Below are positions 21,498-33,129 of a stretch of DNA of 64,000 bases, piece after piece; the first letter of the stretch is position 1, and each line of letters opens with the position of its first letter. The notes below the pieces were generated by a model. It was not told the origin of the DNA and made no database searches. It saw only the letters and a list, made by a program, of their open reading frames with translations. This DNA is from Rhineura floridana (Eukaryota > Chordata > Lepidosauria > Squamata > Rhineuridae): assembly GCF_030035675.1 (NCBI RefSeq), contig NC_084482.1, positions 226,698,943 through 226,762,942 of the forward strand, read 5' to 3'. Position numbers and translations under genes: made by a program.

Positions 21498-22402
21498 TTA
21501 TACCTTTATTTTTGTTGTTAAATATGCCTTTGTATTCAGATCAGGCCTCAGTACAATAATGTAGCACTTGGGAATGAAGATGCAGCCCAGAAGCCCAGCA
21601 CTGGAGGCCAAAATAGAGAAGACCTGCACGGCTACCATGTATTTCCCCTTCGTGCTCAGGTAGGTGGGCACAAAGGAGACCCAAACACTGCAGAAGACCA
21701 GCATGCTGAAGGTGATCAGCTTGGCTTCATTGAAGGCCCCAGGCAGCTTCCTGGCTAGGAAAGCCACCGTGAAGCAGATGGCAGCCAGGAAGCCCATGTA
21801 GCCAAGGGCACCATAAAACATGGCAACAGACCCTTCATTGCATTGCAGGATAATCTCTCCAGGCTGAGACTGCATGTCGGACTCTGGGAAGGGTGGAGAG
21901 ATCCCCAGCCAGTTGGTGCAGATGACAACTTGGACAATGGAACAGTAAATGACAATGGAATTGGCCAGATTCTTTCCCAGCCATCTTCTCATCCTGTTCC
22001 CTGGCTTTGTGGCCAGGAAGGCCAGCACCACAGTGATGGTTTTTGCCAACACAGAAGAGATGGCAACTGAGAAGATGACACCGAAGGCTGTTTGTTGGAG
22101 AAGACAGGTGGCTTTCCTTGGCCGGCCGATGAAGAGGAAGGAGGACAAAAAGGAGAGCAGGAGGGAGCTGAGGAGGACGAAGGAGAGGTCCCGGTTGTTG
22201 GCTTTGACTATGGGAGTTTCAAGGAATTTAATGAAGATTCCTAAAATAAAACCTGTGGATAAGGACAAGAAAAGGGCAGAGGAAGCCAGGATGATCCCCA
22301 AATGTTCTTCATAAGCCAGAAAATTTATGATCTTGGGAATACACTGATCTTGGTTGTTGTTTGGATGTTGCTGTTCTGGACATTTATTGCAATGCTCTGC
22401 AT
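21498..22402 (-). CDS. V2R gene A exon 6 (seven-transmembrane domain)
   Basis: The acceptor tctttgcag precedes [10 protein letters not shown] (the split codon gives D), which supplies the last three cysteines of the linker. Seven hydrophobic segments follow, with the class C hallmarks [52 protein letters not shown] and [13 protein letters not shown]. It ends [10 protein letters not shown] and TAA. The last 100 residues match gene B at all but one position. Confidence 0.95.
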
Positions 22403-25400
22403 CTGCAAAGAACAAGAGTAATATCTATCTTATATCCATCTGTACCAATTTTAATTGTCAAAAAGGAATACCAAAGTGGTTCATAGTGTAAGAAAACATA
22501 ACTATATTCAATAAAAATCCATAAGATTGGTAAAATCATTCCATATTAATTTATATCTCCCCCTTCCTTCCAAAGGAACCCAAGGTAGCAAACATAAACA
22601 GAACAATTTAATGTGAAAAACATACTAAAATCTATCGTGGAGAACCTATTCCTTGGCCAATAACCAAAGACACATGAACACTTAAAATCAAGGTCTAAAA
22701 CAATACTAAAAATGGTTAAAAACAATTCCAAACCACAATTACAACTAAAAAATCTGACCAAGGAAATCAGGAATTGATATGAATGATATTGTTGTCAGTT
22801 TGGGGGTTGAAATGGATAATTTCTATGAGTCCCCTTCAAGCCTCCAATTTGGAATCCTGTGCCTTGGGGTGAGAAACTTGCTCTGCTGGTCAGATGAGTT
22901 TCTTTTGATAAGCTAATAGAGTGGCCGGGTTTGTTAATGTGTCTATCAGGTGCTCAACAACTGGTGAATGGGCCAGGAAGGCCCTTTCATCATTTGAACT
23001 CTTCAGGAGAGCCTCACCCCCGCCTGGGGCCTAGGAGAGGCTGGTGCTTTGAGTTGTGTCTGAGAATGGCTGGGAACTGGAGGCAGGCAGAGACTGTCTC
23101 TCTGCACCATGGCTTGGGATGCCTCCTGTAACCCTGATGGAAAAGTTGGATATTGGACTGCTGATGCCTTGAACCCCTCCATCCTAAGCTCAGGTTGGAA
23201 TGTGTGTAAATAAATAAACCATATTTCATAAAGACACCACAGTCTCCGCTGACCTTCTTCCCAAGGAAACCGAATGTAGGGCAACTGCAGGGACCCCTGA
23301 AAATCTCACAGCTCAGAGATTGGGGTGGCACGCAACAACATTACAGGTCAGGGAAAGTCTGGGGTGCTCATATCACCACAGCACAGTGATTGACTTGGTA
23401 TATAAGGGGTTAGACGATGTTCTAGAATTTTCTCCTGCATATTAGAAACATTGGTGAATATGCTGTGAAGAGTAGCATTGGAATCTGCAGAGGGAGGAGA
23501 AATAGGAATGATTCTTCGTGTTGTGAGGTTCTAGAGCACCCTGGAGTACTTAAGTTACTTTTCATATTGTTATCAGTCACTTTTTATATTACCTAATATA
23601 ACACAACTTTTCATGACGAGGTCTTAAACTGCCCATTTTAGGTCTGGCTGCCCATTAAATAAAGGCCTGCAGACATCTTTTAAAACAATTTCCAAAATCA
23701 TTCCTGAACCAGTAAAGCTGGATAAAGCTGGAACAATTCACATAGAACTCTTCGGGGGTTTTTTGGGGGGGGGTTGTTCCTTTGTTTTTGCAGGAAATAG
23801 AACTGGCTGTCGCGTGAGATCCCTTTTGACTAGTAGCTGAAGTGTCAAACTGCAACTCAGGAGACATGAGTTGTAATTTTCATTTATTTCATAATTGTTC
23901 CATATTTTACATTGTCATCATGATGATGATTTATGATAGTGTAGTCATTCCTGCTAGTATCTTGATAGGTGTTTATTCATTTACTTATAGCCTGTCAAAT
24001 TCCCAGCTCTGAAGATTTTCAACTACAACGTGAAGGCTTTTAAATGCCATGGAATGTGACTCTAAGCAATAAAGTTTGTGAGCACACTATCTGAAAACGC
24101 ACAGGAGCATTGCAACGGCATGCACATTGGATATGAATTATTATCAGTTCTAAATTTCCCTTTTAAAAAGCCCTGAATATCTGTGTGAATCTCTGCCCTC
24201 TTCCCCAAGAGCTCCCTTTTCTGCTGGAGTCACCCACCTTCCTGAGTGGAGACGGCCCCTTCCACACAGGGAACGCAGTCATAGCAGCAAAGGGGGTTTC
24301 CTTCCTGAACCACCTTGAAGGATCCGGGCCGGCAGCTTTCCACACATCTGGAAGAAGGCAGGGTCTAAGCATAAAGACAGGAGCATCAAGGAAAATGTGT
24401 TAGGGCTAATTTATCTATGGAAATGAGGGACAGGGTTTGAAAAAACCCAAAGGGACCTCTAGCCTCAGGTTTATTTGAAGCTTGTATCTAATCTGCAAAC
24501 CTGAAACAACCACATTGTAGCTTGGGCCCTAGGTGGCCTGAATGGCTTGGAGTGCCTCTTTCCAGCTCTGGCAGATTCACCAGCTGTGGCTGTTCCTGAA
24601 CAGAGTTAGCCTGGCCTCACTTATCCATGCTCCAGTAAGCTTATGATTACAGTTTTGCAACATGATCTGCATAGGGCTACCCTTTAAGACTGTCCAGAAG
24701 CTGCAACTGGTTCAAAATGCAAGTGCCAGGCTATTCGGTGTGGGGCAGCCAAATAGATCACATATCACTATGGATTAGGAATGGGTGAGAAATTTCCATC
24801 TTTTGAAGCCATACGAGAACTGAAACAGACATCCTTTAAAATGTGCAGATATTTGAATTTTGCAATGCAACCAACCCAAACAATAATTACAAAAATGCAC
24901 ATGCCAGGAGAAATTGTGCATTAAAATGAATATATGAATAAAAATAACATTACAAATGCACTTATATGTCAAGATATTGCTGGCAGAAATGTGCACAGTA
25001 GTCAAACCTGCCTACAAAAAATGTATTTCTTAGGAGAAATTTGCACGGAAATGATGGAGAATTTTCATGAGGATAGTTTTTTTAAAAAATCACAAATTGC
25101 TTCAGAAATGTGGAGAACTAATTTTAAGACTGGAAAAACGAGAAACTGAGAGAACCGAAATGGGAGGATGTTTCCTGTTAGCAGTGTGTCAAGAGCAACT
25201 CTTGTTTGGTTCTCTTTGCATTCCTAAGGGGAGATAGAGAGCGGGTCCTCCAGCTGGCTAGACTGCCTCATCTTTCCTGTGCTCCGCTGCCTGTCTTCCT
25301 TCCATTGTAAACTGACACTCTCAGGAAGCTGGCCTCACTTCCATCCCCTCCTTCCTTCTTCTTCTTGGACCAGCTGAGGGAGAGCAGGCATCTTCCTTTT

Positions 25401-28400
25401 GTCTCTCTCCCCTGAAGCATGAGGGCGATGTCCAAGCCGGGCCATTGTGCCTCCAACTAAGTTAAAGGTAAAGATGTCCCTGCATTTACAGTGCGAGTCG
25501 TTTCCGACTCAGGGTGGCTTCTTGCGACGTTTACTAGGCAGACCGTTTATATGGGGTGGGATTGCCAGTTCCTTCCCCGGCCTTTCTTTATCCCCCAGCA
25601 TGTGCCGGGTACTCATTTTACCGACCACGGATGGATGGAAGGCTGAGTGGACCTCGACCCCTTTCACCGGAGATTCGACTTCCTCCTTCCGTTGGAATCA
25701 AACTCCGGCCATGAGCAGAGCTTCGGTTGTGTTACCGCCACTTACCACTCTGTGCCACGGAGGGTCAACTAAGTCAGCTAGCTAGAACTAGCGCCTTCCT
25801 ATCAAGTGTGTATTTCTATTAATAAAATAGTATTTTCTTATTTTGAAACCATACCATGCCATAAAAACTATAAAACAATAATAACCCATCCAGCCACTGA
25901 AAGTTTTGTCAGCGCGATAATACAAACAACACCATAGCAATCAATCAAATGCCTGGGGAAAAAAAGATAAGTCTTTACTTGGTGCTGAAAGGATGTCTAT
26001 GAAGGTACCAGGCAGACCTCACTGGGGAGGGCATTCCAGAGATGAAATATCCTCAAAGTTTGGTGGGCGGTTTAATTTCCTTGAAGGGGTTTGCTGAGGA
26101 GGGCCAACCTCCATCCAAACACATAAAACTGTTCCCGCTGTTCTTGGAATGTTGCTGGGAAATAACTTCCTACAATATTTATTTTCAGGACAACTTCAGA
26201 AAATATTCCCAGCCAGGAGGAGGCTCCTGGAAGGTTCATATCGCAGATATGAGGATTTTTTTAAAAACAGTTTAAATATGACAGGTGGTGGGGAAGTTCC
26301 TGGCCACCTCATCTAAGTTATTAGTTTAATTTTTAAGATCAGAATTAATGTACAGATTGATCATAATAAAACCTCTAAGTACTTTACAAAACAAGCTGCT
26401 ATCAAATAAGCAACTGCTTTGAAAAGGGGAAATATGACCCCTCCAAAACAGCTGAAGAGCACTTTCTGAGGGACCTACTACCAGATCTCGAAGGAATGCT
26501 GAATGTTGTAGCTGAAAGGCATTTGAAGGCAGCCCCACCCAGACTGTGATACCCTTATAAGAGCTTAAATTCTGGGAAATGCAATGAAATGAAAGACTTG
26601 ATTCTCCCCACCTGGTTGAGCCATTTGAGCCAAACAATGGCATCCTGGTTAATGGTGAGCTGTAGGTCTGGGGATCCCTGTCTGCGTAAACTCCCAAACT
26701 TCACCCTAAGGAGGGACTTATTGGGAAACTTCACCCAGTTCACAATGTCCAAGTCAGCAGCTAGTTCCCCCTTCTCATCTAAATATACTCCGTCCATGGA
26801 AGAATTATAAAACTGGGGGCTTTGTAGGAAAGGGTGGAGCTAGATTGGCAGAGAAAACAGCATCATTATAATATGGGTCACCACACTAGCTATCCAACTC
26901 TGTCCATTTCATGCTTGGATCTCTCCTCTGACTCAGGACTGGCTGCAGACCCAAGTAGCCGTCGGTCTTTTAAAATGTTTGGTACGTTGAGACTTGCTCC
27001 CGGTGGGACTGACTCCCAGGGAAGTAAGCCTACGGCTGCCATCCTGAACACACATATGGGAGAGTATGAATTTCATTGGACTTCCGGCTAGCAATGCAGA
27101 GAGCAGTATTGCAAAATATATTTTTATGATGTATTTGGGAGAGACGTCTGGCTTTCTTCCCATAGCATCTAATTGTGCAACATGATTAAAAGTGTTCTTG
27201 TCATTCAACTGTTTTGCTCTCTATGAAAATTAATGCAAGAAACTTTGCTATATAGCTTTGCTACATAAAAAGTCAAATGATACTTTTAATGCCTCTAAAC
27301 AGGGCAACTATATTAAGACACCACCAATATTCCAAATGCCCAACTTTATCATAACAAGCACAGGAGCCACCCAGGCGCTTAGCCCAGGCTCACAGGAACA
27401 TGGGAAGCTGGCTTACGCCGAGTTAGACCATTGGTCCATTGAGCTTCATATAGTCAACACTGACTGGAAGCAGCTCTGCAAGGTTTCAAACATGGGATCT
27501 CTCCCAGCCCAAGCTGAAGATGCTGCCATTGGGGACTGAACTCTTCTACACTCATTGGTCCATTGAGCTTCAAATAGTCAGCACTGACTGGCAGTAGCTC
27601 TGCAAGGTTTCAAACATGGGAACTGTCCCAGCCCAACTCTCCTCTCTCTCTACCAAAGTAGCATGGGGGAAGATGGATTAGGGAGAGCCTGTGCAACGCC
27701 ACCTCCCAGCCCCGCAATACTATAACACTGTTAATGACTATATTAAGATACCAGAAATATGAGAAATGTGCGTGTATATCAAAGGTTAACTTCATGGGCT
27801 ACCCAGACCCTTAACACAGGCTCTCCCAACACACACACACTCTTTTGGATCAAGGCTGGCGCTTAGTGGACCTAGGCAGGTGCCCAAGTAGCACCCCCAT
27901 CAGGAGGGGAGAAGGCGTATGGAGAGGTGGTGCAACTCAATCCCCTCTGCCGAAGGGAACTCCAATTTAGAGGGCAGAGGGTCTGCCTCCAATTGGGGCA
28001 CTGCAGGCAAAGGAGGAGTTAGGCCAGTGATGGGGGCTGTTGCCAGAGGGGCTTTGTCCTCCAAGACGAGTGTAAGTGGGCAAAAAAGAAATGAAACCAG
28101 CATGGCTTTCTAAGAAGTACCTGCCATGGCTGTAGCCTTTGAACTTCCAGCTGGTCCGTCACCCTCTGCTTAGATCTAGATGAATACGCAGCATGTAAGG
28201 CCCCTGCCACAGCTTGGACAGTGTTGTAAATCGTGTAGCTGTCTAGAGAGAGCATTATTTCTAGATCTTCTTGGGGCAGCACCTCCAGATTCTCCCTCTT
28301 TCTGCACCTTGTCCAGCCTTTTACTGACATAACGTCCTTTGAATAGGAACAAAGAAAAGCATTCTCTGCCAACTGCTCGATAGCAGAGAAAAAGGGCCAA

Positions 28401-30560
28401 AAATCATTATATGTTTTCCTTTTATTTGTCTCAATAAAGAAGGAAAATAATCCATGGATGTGTTGGAAAGGTAAGCTGCCATACTTTAATTCAATGGTGA
28501 TGTCCCACATAACCGTTGTAATCCAGACTTTCCCTATAGTGGGTTTGATCACCTTGTCAAGTAATAGTTGCATAATTATCATTCCCTCTAAGACATAAGT
28601 AGTCTCTGCATAGTAAATAAACACATGGACCTGTCGCCACTTGAAGAATGGAAGAAGACTGATCTTTATTTCATATGTACTCAGTCCCCGTATGCTTTTT
28701 GAAATGGCAACACAAATGCCACTCCTGAGGAGGGCAGGCGTCAAGGTCTTCATGAACCTTGCTCCGTTCTCAGTGTCTGGAGTGACAAGGCCAATGAACG
28801 TCCACCTGAAGTGCAGGAGCAGCTTGACAATCCCTGGGTACTGGGATTCTTCTTTGGGGACCATCCGGTAAAAAAAAGGGAACTGCTCCTTGTCGCTCAG
28901 AACAGGAGAAACAAAAGCATAACTGACCTGAGTGAGGAAAAGAAAGTTTGTGGTGGTTTCCTTTGGATCAAAGCACAAATATTCCTTATCCCATTATGAT
29001 GAATGAGGATGGGAAAGATTCTGACCATTATGAAGGATGGCGGTCCTATTAGGGACAGGGGAATAAGAAACAACCTAATATACCCTTTTTGAAGAAAAAC
29101 ACAATTACCCTTCTCCAAATCTTGTGATGCAGTTCTATGAACAATGTACATGAATATGTGTACAATGTGTATTAGGGGAAGATGCAGACACAAATGCACA
29201 CAAGTGTGAAGACAACATGCAACATGTGCTATATATCGTAACAGAGAAAATTGCTTGCAAAAATGTGTATATTAGGAGTAAGGCTCGCTAAGATGCTGAT
29301 GAATTGTCTTGAGGCTTTTAAAAAATAATAATCACAAATTACTACAGAGTGTGGAAAACTGAATTCTAGATTGGAAGAATGAGAAAGTGTCCATCCCTAA
29401 GTCCAGGGCTGGATCATACATTAGGCTTAGTAGGCTGAAGCCTAGGGGCCCGGAGCTCTTGGGGGCCTGCGATCTGCAGAAGCAGGACAGGAGCCGCGGA
29501 TCGCGGGACAAGAGCTTCTGAACCGCCATCCCCCCGCTTCACTTACCTTTTTCGCCGCTGTTTTTTGCGGTTTGCCATCAATCAAGATGGCGGCCGAGAT
29601 TTCCCTAAGGGGCTGAAGCCTCTGCCACCATCTTGGTTGATGGCACGCGTGCACATTGCTGCCATCAACCAAGATGGTGGCAGAGGCTTCAGCCCCTTAG
29701 GGAAACCTCGGCTGCCATTTTGATTGATGGCAAACCTGTGCGCGCAGTGCGCGCAGCTGCAAAATACCAGGGAAGGTAGGTGAATCGGGGGGGATGGGAT
29801 GGGATGAAATGGGACGGGATGGCGGGCGGCTCAGAATCAGCCTAGGGGCCCTCCTCAGCTTAATCCGGACCTGCCTAAGTCCCTTCTATTGCAAGCATCT
29901 CTGCTGGGGACAGTGTGTCCCTTGTGACATTGTCTGGATAATCACTTTCTCTTCTCCTAAAGATAGAGGATCAGTCTCAGGCCAGAAACCTGGCAACCCT
30001 AGTCCAGTCTCATTTTGGACATCCACCCAACCATTTTTTCAAATTCCCGGGAGAGGTTGCAAAGAGAAATTAAGCTCAGCCAGCAAATGCCCCAAACCTC
30101 TCCATTCCTACCTGTGGGTTCTTATAGATGCCTAATAAGTCTGAAATTTGGATGGAGATTTCAGAGTCGGATCCTTCAAGAACAGCCAGTAAGTTATTCT
30201 GTCCTCTGCAGTTGTAGTTTGGAACACTTACTTCCCAAGTAGACAGCAAGTCTAACAAAGCATCATAAGTAACCCTTCCATTTAAAAGGTTCTCATGGAT
30301 GCTGTAGCCCAAGGTGATGTTGGGCAAGAGCCTGGGATTCCTGTTGATCTCCTGAATGCCAAACAAGAAGGAGAGGAGCTGCCAGTACTTTGTCAGTAAT
30401 TTCCTGCAAAAAAATACACATATCGCATCATCAGCATCATCCTACCTTCAATCAAGATAAATAGATTCAATTCTTGTTTCTTTAACAATATGAGCTCTGG
30501 ATTTAATTTATGTATGCTAACTCTGATCAAGAGCCAAAGCTACAAGTCCTCCTTGATGTA

Positions 30561-30594
<34 letters not shown>

Positions 30595-32158
30595 ACAGAG
30601 GGGGAGAGAGCATGTGCAGATTACTTGGAGACACAGAGAACTGAATTTTAGATTGGAAAAATGAAAACTGAGAGAAATGGAAATTGAAAGATTTCTCCAT
30701 CCCTCACTGCTGAACCTACCTATGTTCACTAGTGATGTCAGCTCATGAGGGTGGATGTGGTTCAGGGAAGATGGCGTGGCAGGCCAAATTATATACCCAC
30801 ACTTCTGCAAAGCTCTTTCCCTTCTACGACGGATGGACCTCTGCATGTTGTTTTTATGAGCCTATGCACTTTACCCTAGTATATGCATTTCTGTACACAT
30901 TATTTGGCAGGAAAACTGCACTGCAAAAAATCCAAGAGGTGTAAATTTTGAAAGATGGCTGTGTTTTTGTTTGCATATAGTGCAAATTGGGTAAGTGGGG
31001 CTTTAAATGCAATCTGGTATCACAGAGTAGAGATCAAGTGATGTTATTGCAGCTATACTCACATGCAGATGCACTTCACCTGCGAATACAGAGAGAGACT
31101 GAAATCAGAGGCCTCCCATCTCCAATAGTTGAAATTATATCTAACCCCCCCCCCCCAATTCTCCAACCAAGGTTTGCTGCTTCTCTGGGCTGCCTCCCCT
31201 TTTGCTATTTTCGCTGGCTGATTATTTCTCAAGTGATTCATTTCCCACAAGCTGCAAAATTGATGTGAATGTGGTCTCTTGAACAAAAAGACACATCAAA
31301 ACTGCAAAGGAAAGTGATGTGAAAATGCACTGGAAATGTAGGGTAACAATTGCTTAATGTGATGTCATATAATGCAAACAAATTAGAATGAATGCTGAAT
31401 TAACAGGAAGCCTGACTACAAGTGGTCTGTAATAGTTTATTTCTTTGAAAACTTGTGAACAGCTGGTAGGATGCTGAATTTCATACTGGATTTAGTCCAG
31501 CTTTACAACAGAAAAGCTTCATTTTGGCAATATTTAGTGACTTAATAGGCAGCTCTGGGGGGGGGGGAATCAAGTAGCGACATCAAAGGGGAGGGTGATT
31601 TGGCCTTCTCCACTTACAAAACCAGGAAAGGAGCTCTTTAGCCACAGGCCTGTGTGTGTTCATAGAACGTAAAAGAAAAGTCAACATTTGTTCTGTAAAC
31701 GTTATGTCATAGAATCATAGAATCATGTCATTGTCCCATGTTACTATCCTTGACACTTGAAAAGGGGCGTCACCAGGTTCAGCATCTGAAAGCACAGATT
31801 ACGTAGTTGATGTTGCCTTAGCACCGATGAATCCCTAAAATCACTCCACAAAGGCAGAGAAGGGCAGGGATTTATCAGGAGCAGGAGAGAGCCTGGCCAG
31901 TTGGGATAACTCCATCCTCACAACAAGGACTTACTGGGAAAAGCTGGTAGAGGGGGGCTCGTTGAAGATGTGTGGATGAAATAAAGCTCTTGTGGCAGAG
32001 ATGACCCCACCGAGGAGGTGGTCTCCTGGCGTGTAGTAGTTGAAAGGGTCTATCCGATCCCTCACCAGAGTCAAGGGGCATTTCGCCTTGAGCATCCCAC
32101 AGCCCGCATATGGCAGCAGAAGCAATAACAGAAGCAGGAAAAGGAGCAGCAAGGCCAT
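21498..32158 (-). CDS. V2R gene A, complete six-exon vomeronasal type-2 receptor
   Basis: Class C GPCR, by family knowledge a chemosignal receptor on vomeronasal neurons coupled to Go and TRPC2. Exons (minus): 31935-32158, 30112-30403, 28121-28927, 26612-26839, 24238-24364, 21498-22402. All introns are GT-AG; exon phases 2, 0, 0, 0, 1 join without a break to give 2583 bp, 860 residues plus stop, the usual V2R length. Order of domains: signal peptide (1-20), Venus-flytrap (to about 517), nine-cysteine linker (about 524-580), seven helices (about 590-840). No stop or frame change is seen, so the gene appears intact. Gene B is its close tandem paralogue. Confidence 0.93.
22545..22700 (-). mobile_element. 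L2 3' UTR fragment in gene A intron 5
   Basis: ttatatctcccccttccttc and aaaggaacccaaggtagcaa are a reversed L2 tail. A shortened version remains in gene B intron 5 (39415-39445), so it pre-dates the duplication. Confidence 0.6.
22790..23340. mobile_element. LTR-like insertion in gene A intron 5 (fossil)
   Basis: A segment of about 550 bp is absent from the aligned place in gene B (near 39515). Its ends read tgttgtcag and cgcaacaaca, a TG-to-CA layout, and it holds an aataaataaa stretch near 23210, as a solo LTR would. Target duplication is not clear (at best 3-5 bp). No internal coding part is present. Family unresolved; it post-dates the A/B duplication, or was lost from B. Confidence 0.4.
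24238..24364 (-). CDS. V2R gene A exon 5 (cysteine-rich linker)
   Basis: The 127-bp exon lies between acceptor tatgcttag and donor GAAG|gtgggt. It encodes [20 protein letters not shown] and [20 protein letters not shown], six of the nine cysteines of the domain that couples ligand binding to the helices. Entry is phase 0, exit phase 1. The exon start was chosen at ttag, not at the later ccag, because it keeps the usual PSSRC motif and gives 127 bp in both genes. Confidence 0.9.
24560..24770 (+). mobile_element. L2 fragment in gene A intron 4
   Basis: The part encoding the L2 region around LASLIHA and [16 protein letters not shown] is recognisable despite stops. The same fragment is in gene B at 41440-41655, so it is older than the duplication. 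Confidence 0.7.
25176..25855. mobile_element. Ty1/copia-type solo LTR fossil in gene A intron 4 (holds a SINE)
   Basis: The sequence aligns along most of its length with the LTR at 52685-53110, for example caagagcaactcttgtttgg and cttccttccattgtaaactg. The same LTR sits at the matching place in gene B intron 4 (41814 to about 46975), so it was there before the duplication. No internal part accompanies it. It is interrupted here by the SINE at 25463-25765. Confidence 0.65.
25463..25765 (-). mobile_element. tRNA-derived SINE, third family (copy 2)
   Basis: It matches 11216-11521 throughout. The 9-mer caactaagt at 25454-25462 and 25766-25774 is the target-site duplication. Gene B has the uninterrupted site at the same place (ctccagctaagttagc, 42091-42106), so the SINE arrived after the A/B duplication. 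Confidence 0.9.
25860..26060 (-). mobile_element. L2 fragment in gene A intron 4
   Basis: gataagtctttacttggtgc and ggggagggcattccagag are the reversed L2 C-terminal region. It is shared with gene B (46985-47180). From 26060 to exon 4 the intron aligns with gene B but holds nothing I can name. Confidence 0.6.
26612..26839 (-). CDS. V2R gene A exon 4 (end of ligand domain)
   Basis: The acceptor gccaatctag precedes [20 protein letters not shown], then [20 protein letters not shown] and LRVKFGSL, ending WLKWLNQ at donor CAG|gtgggg. Its 228 bp are phase 0 at both ends, as in gene B. It closes the Venus-flytrap domain before the cysteine-rich linker. Confidence 0.93.
27398..27637 (-). mobile_element. 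tRNA-derived SINE (second family), reversed, partly doubled
   Basis: agaccattggtccattgagc and cagtcttcat-type body sequence with gtttcaaacatgggatctct is the reverse of the 6496-6683 family. A second partial copy (about 27556-27637) repeats the middle. Gene B has the main copy at 49080-49235 but not the repeated part. It lies in intron 3. Confidence 0.7.
28121..28927 (-). CDS. V2R gene A exon 3 (core of Venus-flytrap domain)
   Basis: The exon is 807 bp, phase 0 to 0, from acceptor cctcactcag to donor TGGCAG|gtactt. It encodes [47 protein letters not shown] and, later, [20 protein letters not shown] and [20 protein letters not shown]. The middle third differs most from gene B, where ligand contacts are expected in this family; the last quarter is nearly identical. 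Confidence 0.95.
29404..29873. mobile_element. Non-autonomous hAT element with long hairpin, gene A intron 2
   Basis: The ends cagggctggatca and, reversed, caggtccggatta form hAT-type inverted repeats. The 8-mer cctaagtc at 29396-29403 and 29874-29881 is an exact target duplication. Gene B keeps the empty site with a single copy (51097-51104). Inside, 29570-29643 and about 29661-29733 are near-perfect reverse complements (tttgccatcaatcaagatgg arm), enough for a 70-bp hairpin. It is not coding. Confidence 0.93.
30112..30403 (-). CDS. V2R gene A exon 2
   Basis: The exon is 292 bp; acceptor tttttgcag, donor CAG|gtagga. It reads [40 protein letters not shown] and [18 protein letters not shown]. 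It completes the split glutamine codon left by exon 1 and ends in phase 0. Confidence 0.94.
30562..30590. repeat. (TG)n microsatellite
   Basis: About 14 TG units lie in gene A intron 1. Gene B has a shorter run at 51857-51870. Confidence 0.9.
31935..32158 (-). CDS. V2R gene A exon 1 (signal peptide and N-terminus)
   Basis: It starts [20 protein letters not shown], a strong signal peptide, followed by [20 protein letters not shown] and [20 protein letters not shown]. The donor is CCCA|gtaagt, leaving phase 2; without splicing a TAA follows at once. The ATG is the first in the frame and matches gene B. Confidence 0.94.
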
Positions 32159-32460
32159 TCTCTGGCTGGAAGAGCCACGTACCTTGAGGCTGCTCCACTC
32201 AACTAATCAGAACAATCATTCGATGACACCTGACCATTTTGCAAGGTTCAGTGGCTTTCCTGAAGTTGATGGAGCCCAGCCAAGACTTCACTGCTGAAGG
32301 GGATGGAAGTCAACCTCACACTGTCCTCTTCGCCTGGCCTAAATCTCAGCCCAAACTCTCATTGGCACAGGAGGCGAGTCTTTTGGGGCTCAAATGCAAG
32401 ATGTTGCATTATGTTATTCTTCATTCTCATGTTTATTTTGGTGGGTTTAAAGGCAATCTT

Positions 32461-32545
32461 TGGACAAATCCCTGGAGCTTTGGTAAAAAAAGATGGGGAA
32501 AAATCACTGTGATTTGGATAATTATAAGAGATAGCATTGCCTTTG
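32461..32545 (-). promoter_or_regulatory. Conserved block upstream of V2R gene A exon 1
   Basis: aaatccctggag, aaaatcac and taattataag occur in the same order as at 55021-55105 (gene B) and 5161-5245 (gene C), about 0.3-0.4 kb before the ATG. Gene C is otherwise well diverged, so persistence here may mean function. The minus-strand cttataattat is a possible TATA-like element. Confidence 0.45.
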
Positions 32546-33129
32546 CAACATCCTGAACTCTTCACTTGGCTCCATACTCAGGTGCTCAGCTGGAGAAAAA
32601 CATGTTTGCAAAAAGCTCCAGATGTGGCTCTGAGCTCTGAGATGAAGAATGGAGGGGGCAGCTGAGCATCTCTAAACTTAGTGGAAAAACATCTTCACAG
32701 GATCAAGATTTCCTTTAAGGACAGTAGTGGGGCATCTCTGGCCCTTGGGTCAAATTAGGCCCACCAGATCTTTCTATTTGGCCCACAGGGCTGTTTTGGC
32801 CAACCAAAGCTCGTGTATCCTACATCTGATGCCATATATAGGTGTGGATCAGGTAAAGATGCACTTGGGCAGAAAGGGGTTTGCAGGCACCACCAAGAAG
32901 CTGATTTCTCACATTTTCAAACTGATATCCGCACCGTTTTGCATGCACCCACAACCGGATGATTGACAGGGCTCGGACTGGGAATTGCATCGTTCCATTG
33001 TGCCATTGTGCCCTCATGTGATTGATAGGTTGTTGACCTTGCTCACTCGTCACACATGGCCCATGGGAGACAAGGATCAGGCCCACCAGCTGGATCCCAT
33101 TTTCTGCCTGTTTTAAGATATATCTGAAC

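Noticed and set aside
24348-24364. Exon 5 of gene A starting at the later acceptor (after ccag at 24348)
   Set aside because: It would lose the conserved PSSRC motif and shift the entry phase to 1, which does not fit the phase-0 end of exon 4; the acceptor at 24365 gives 127 bp in both genes.
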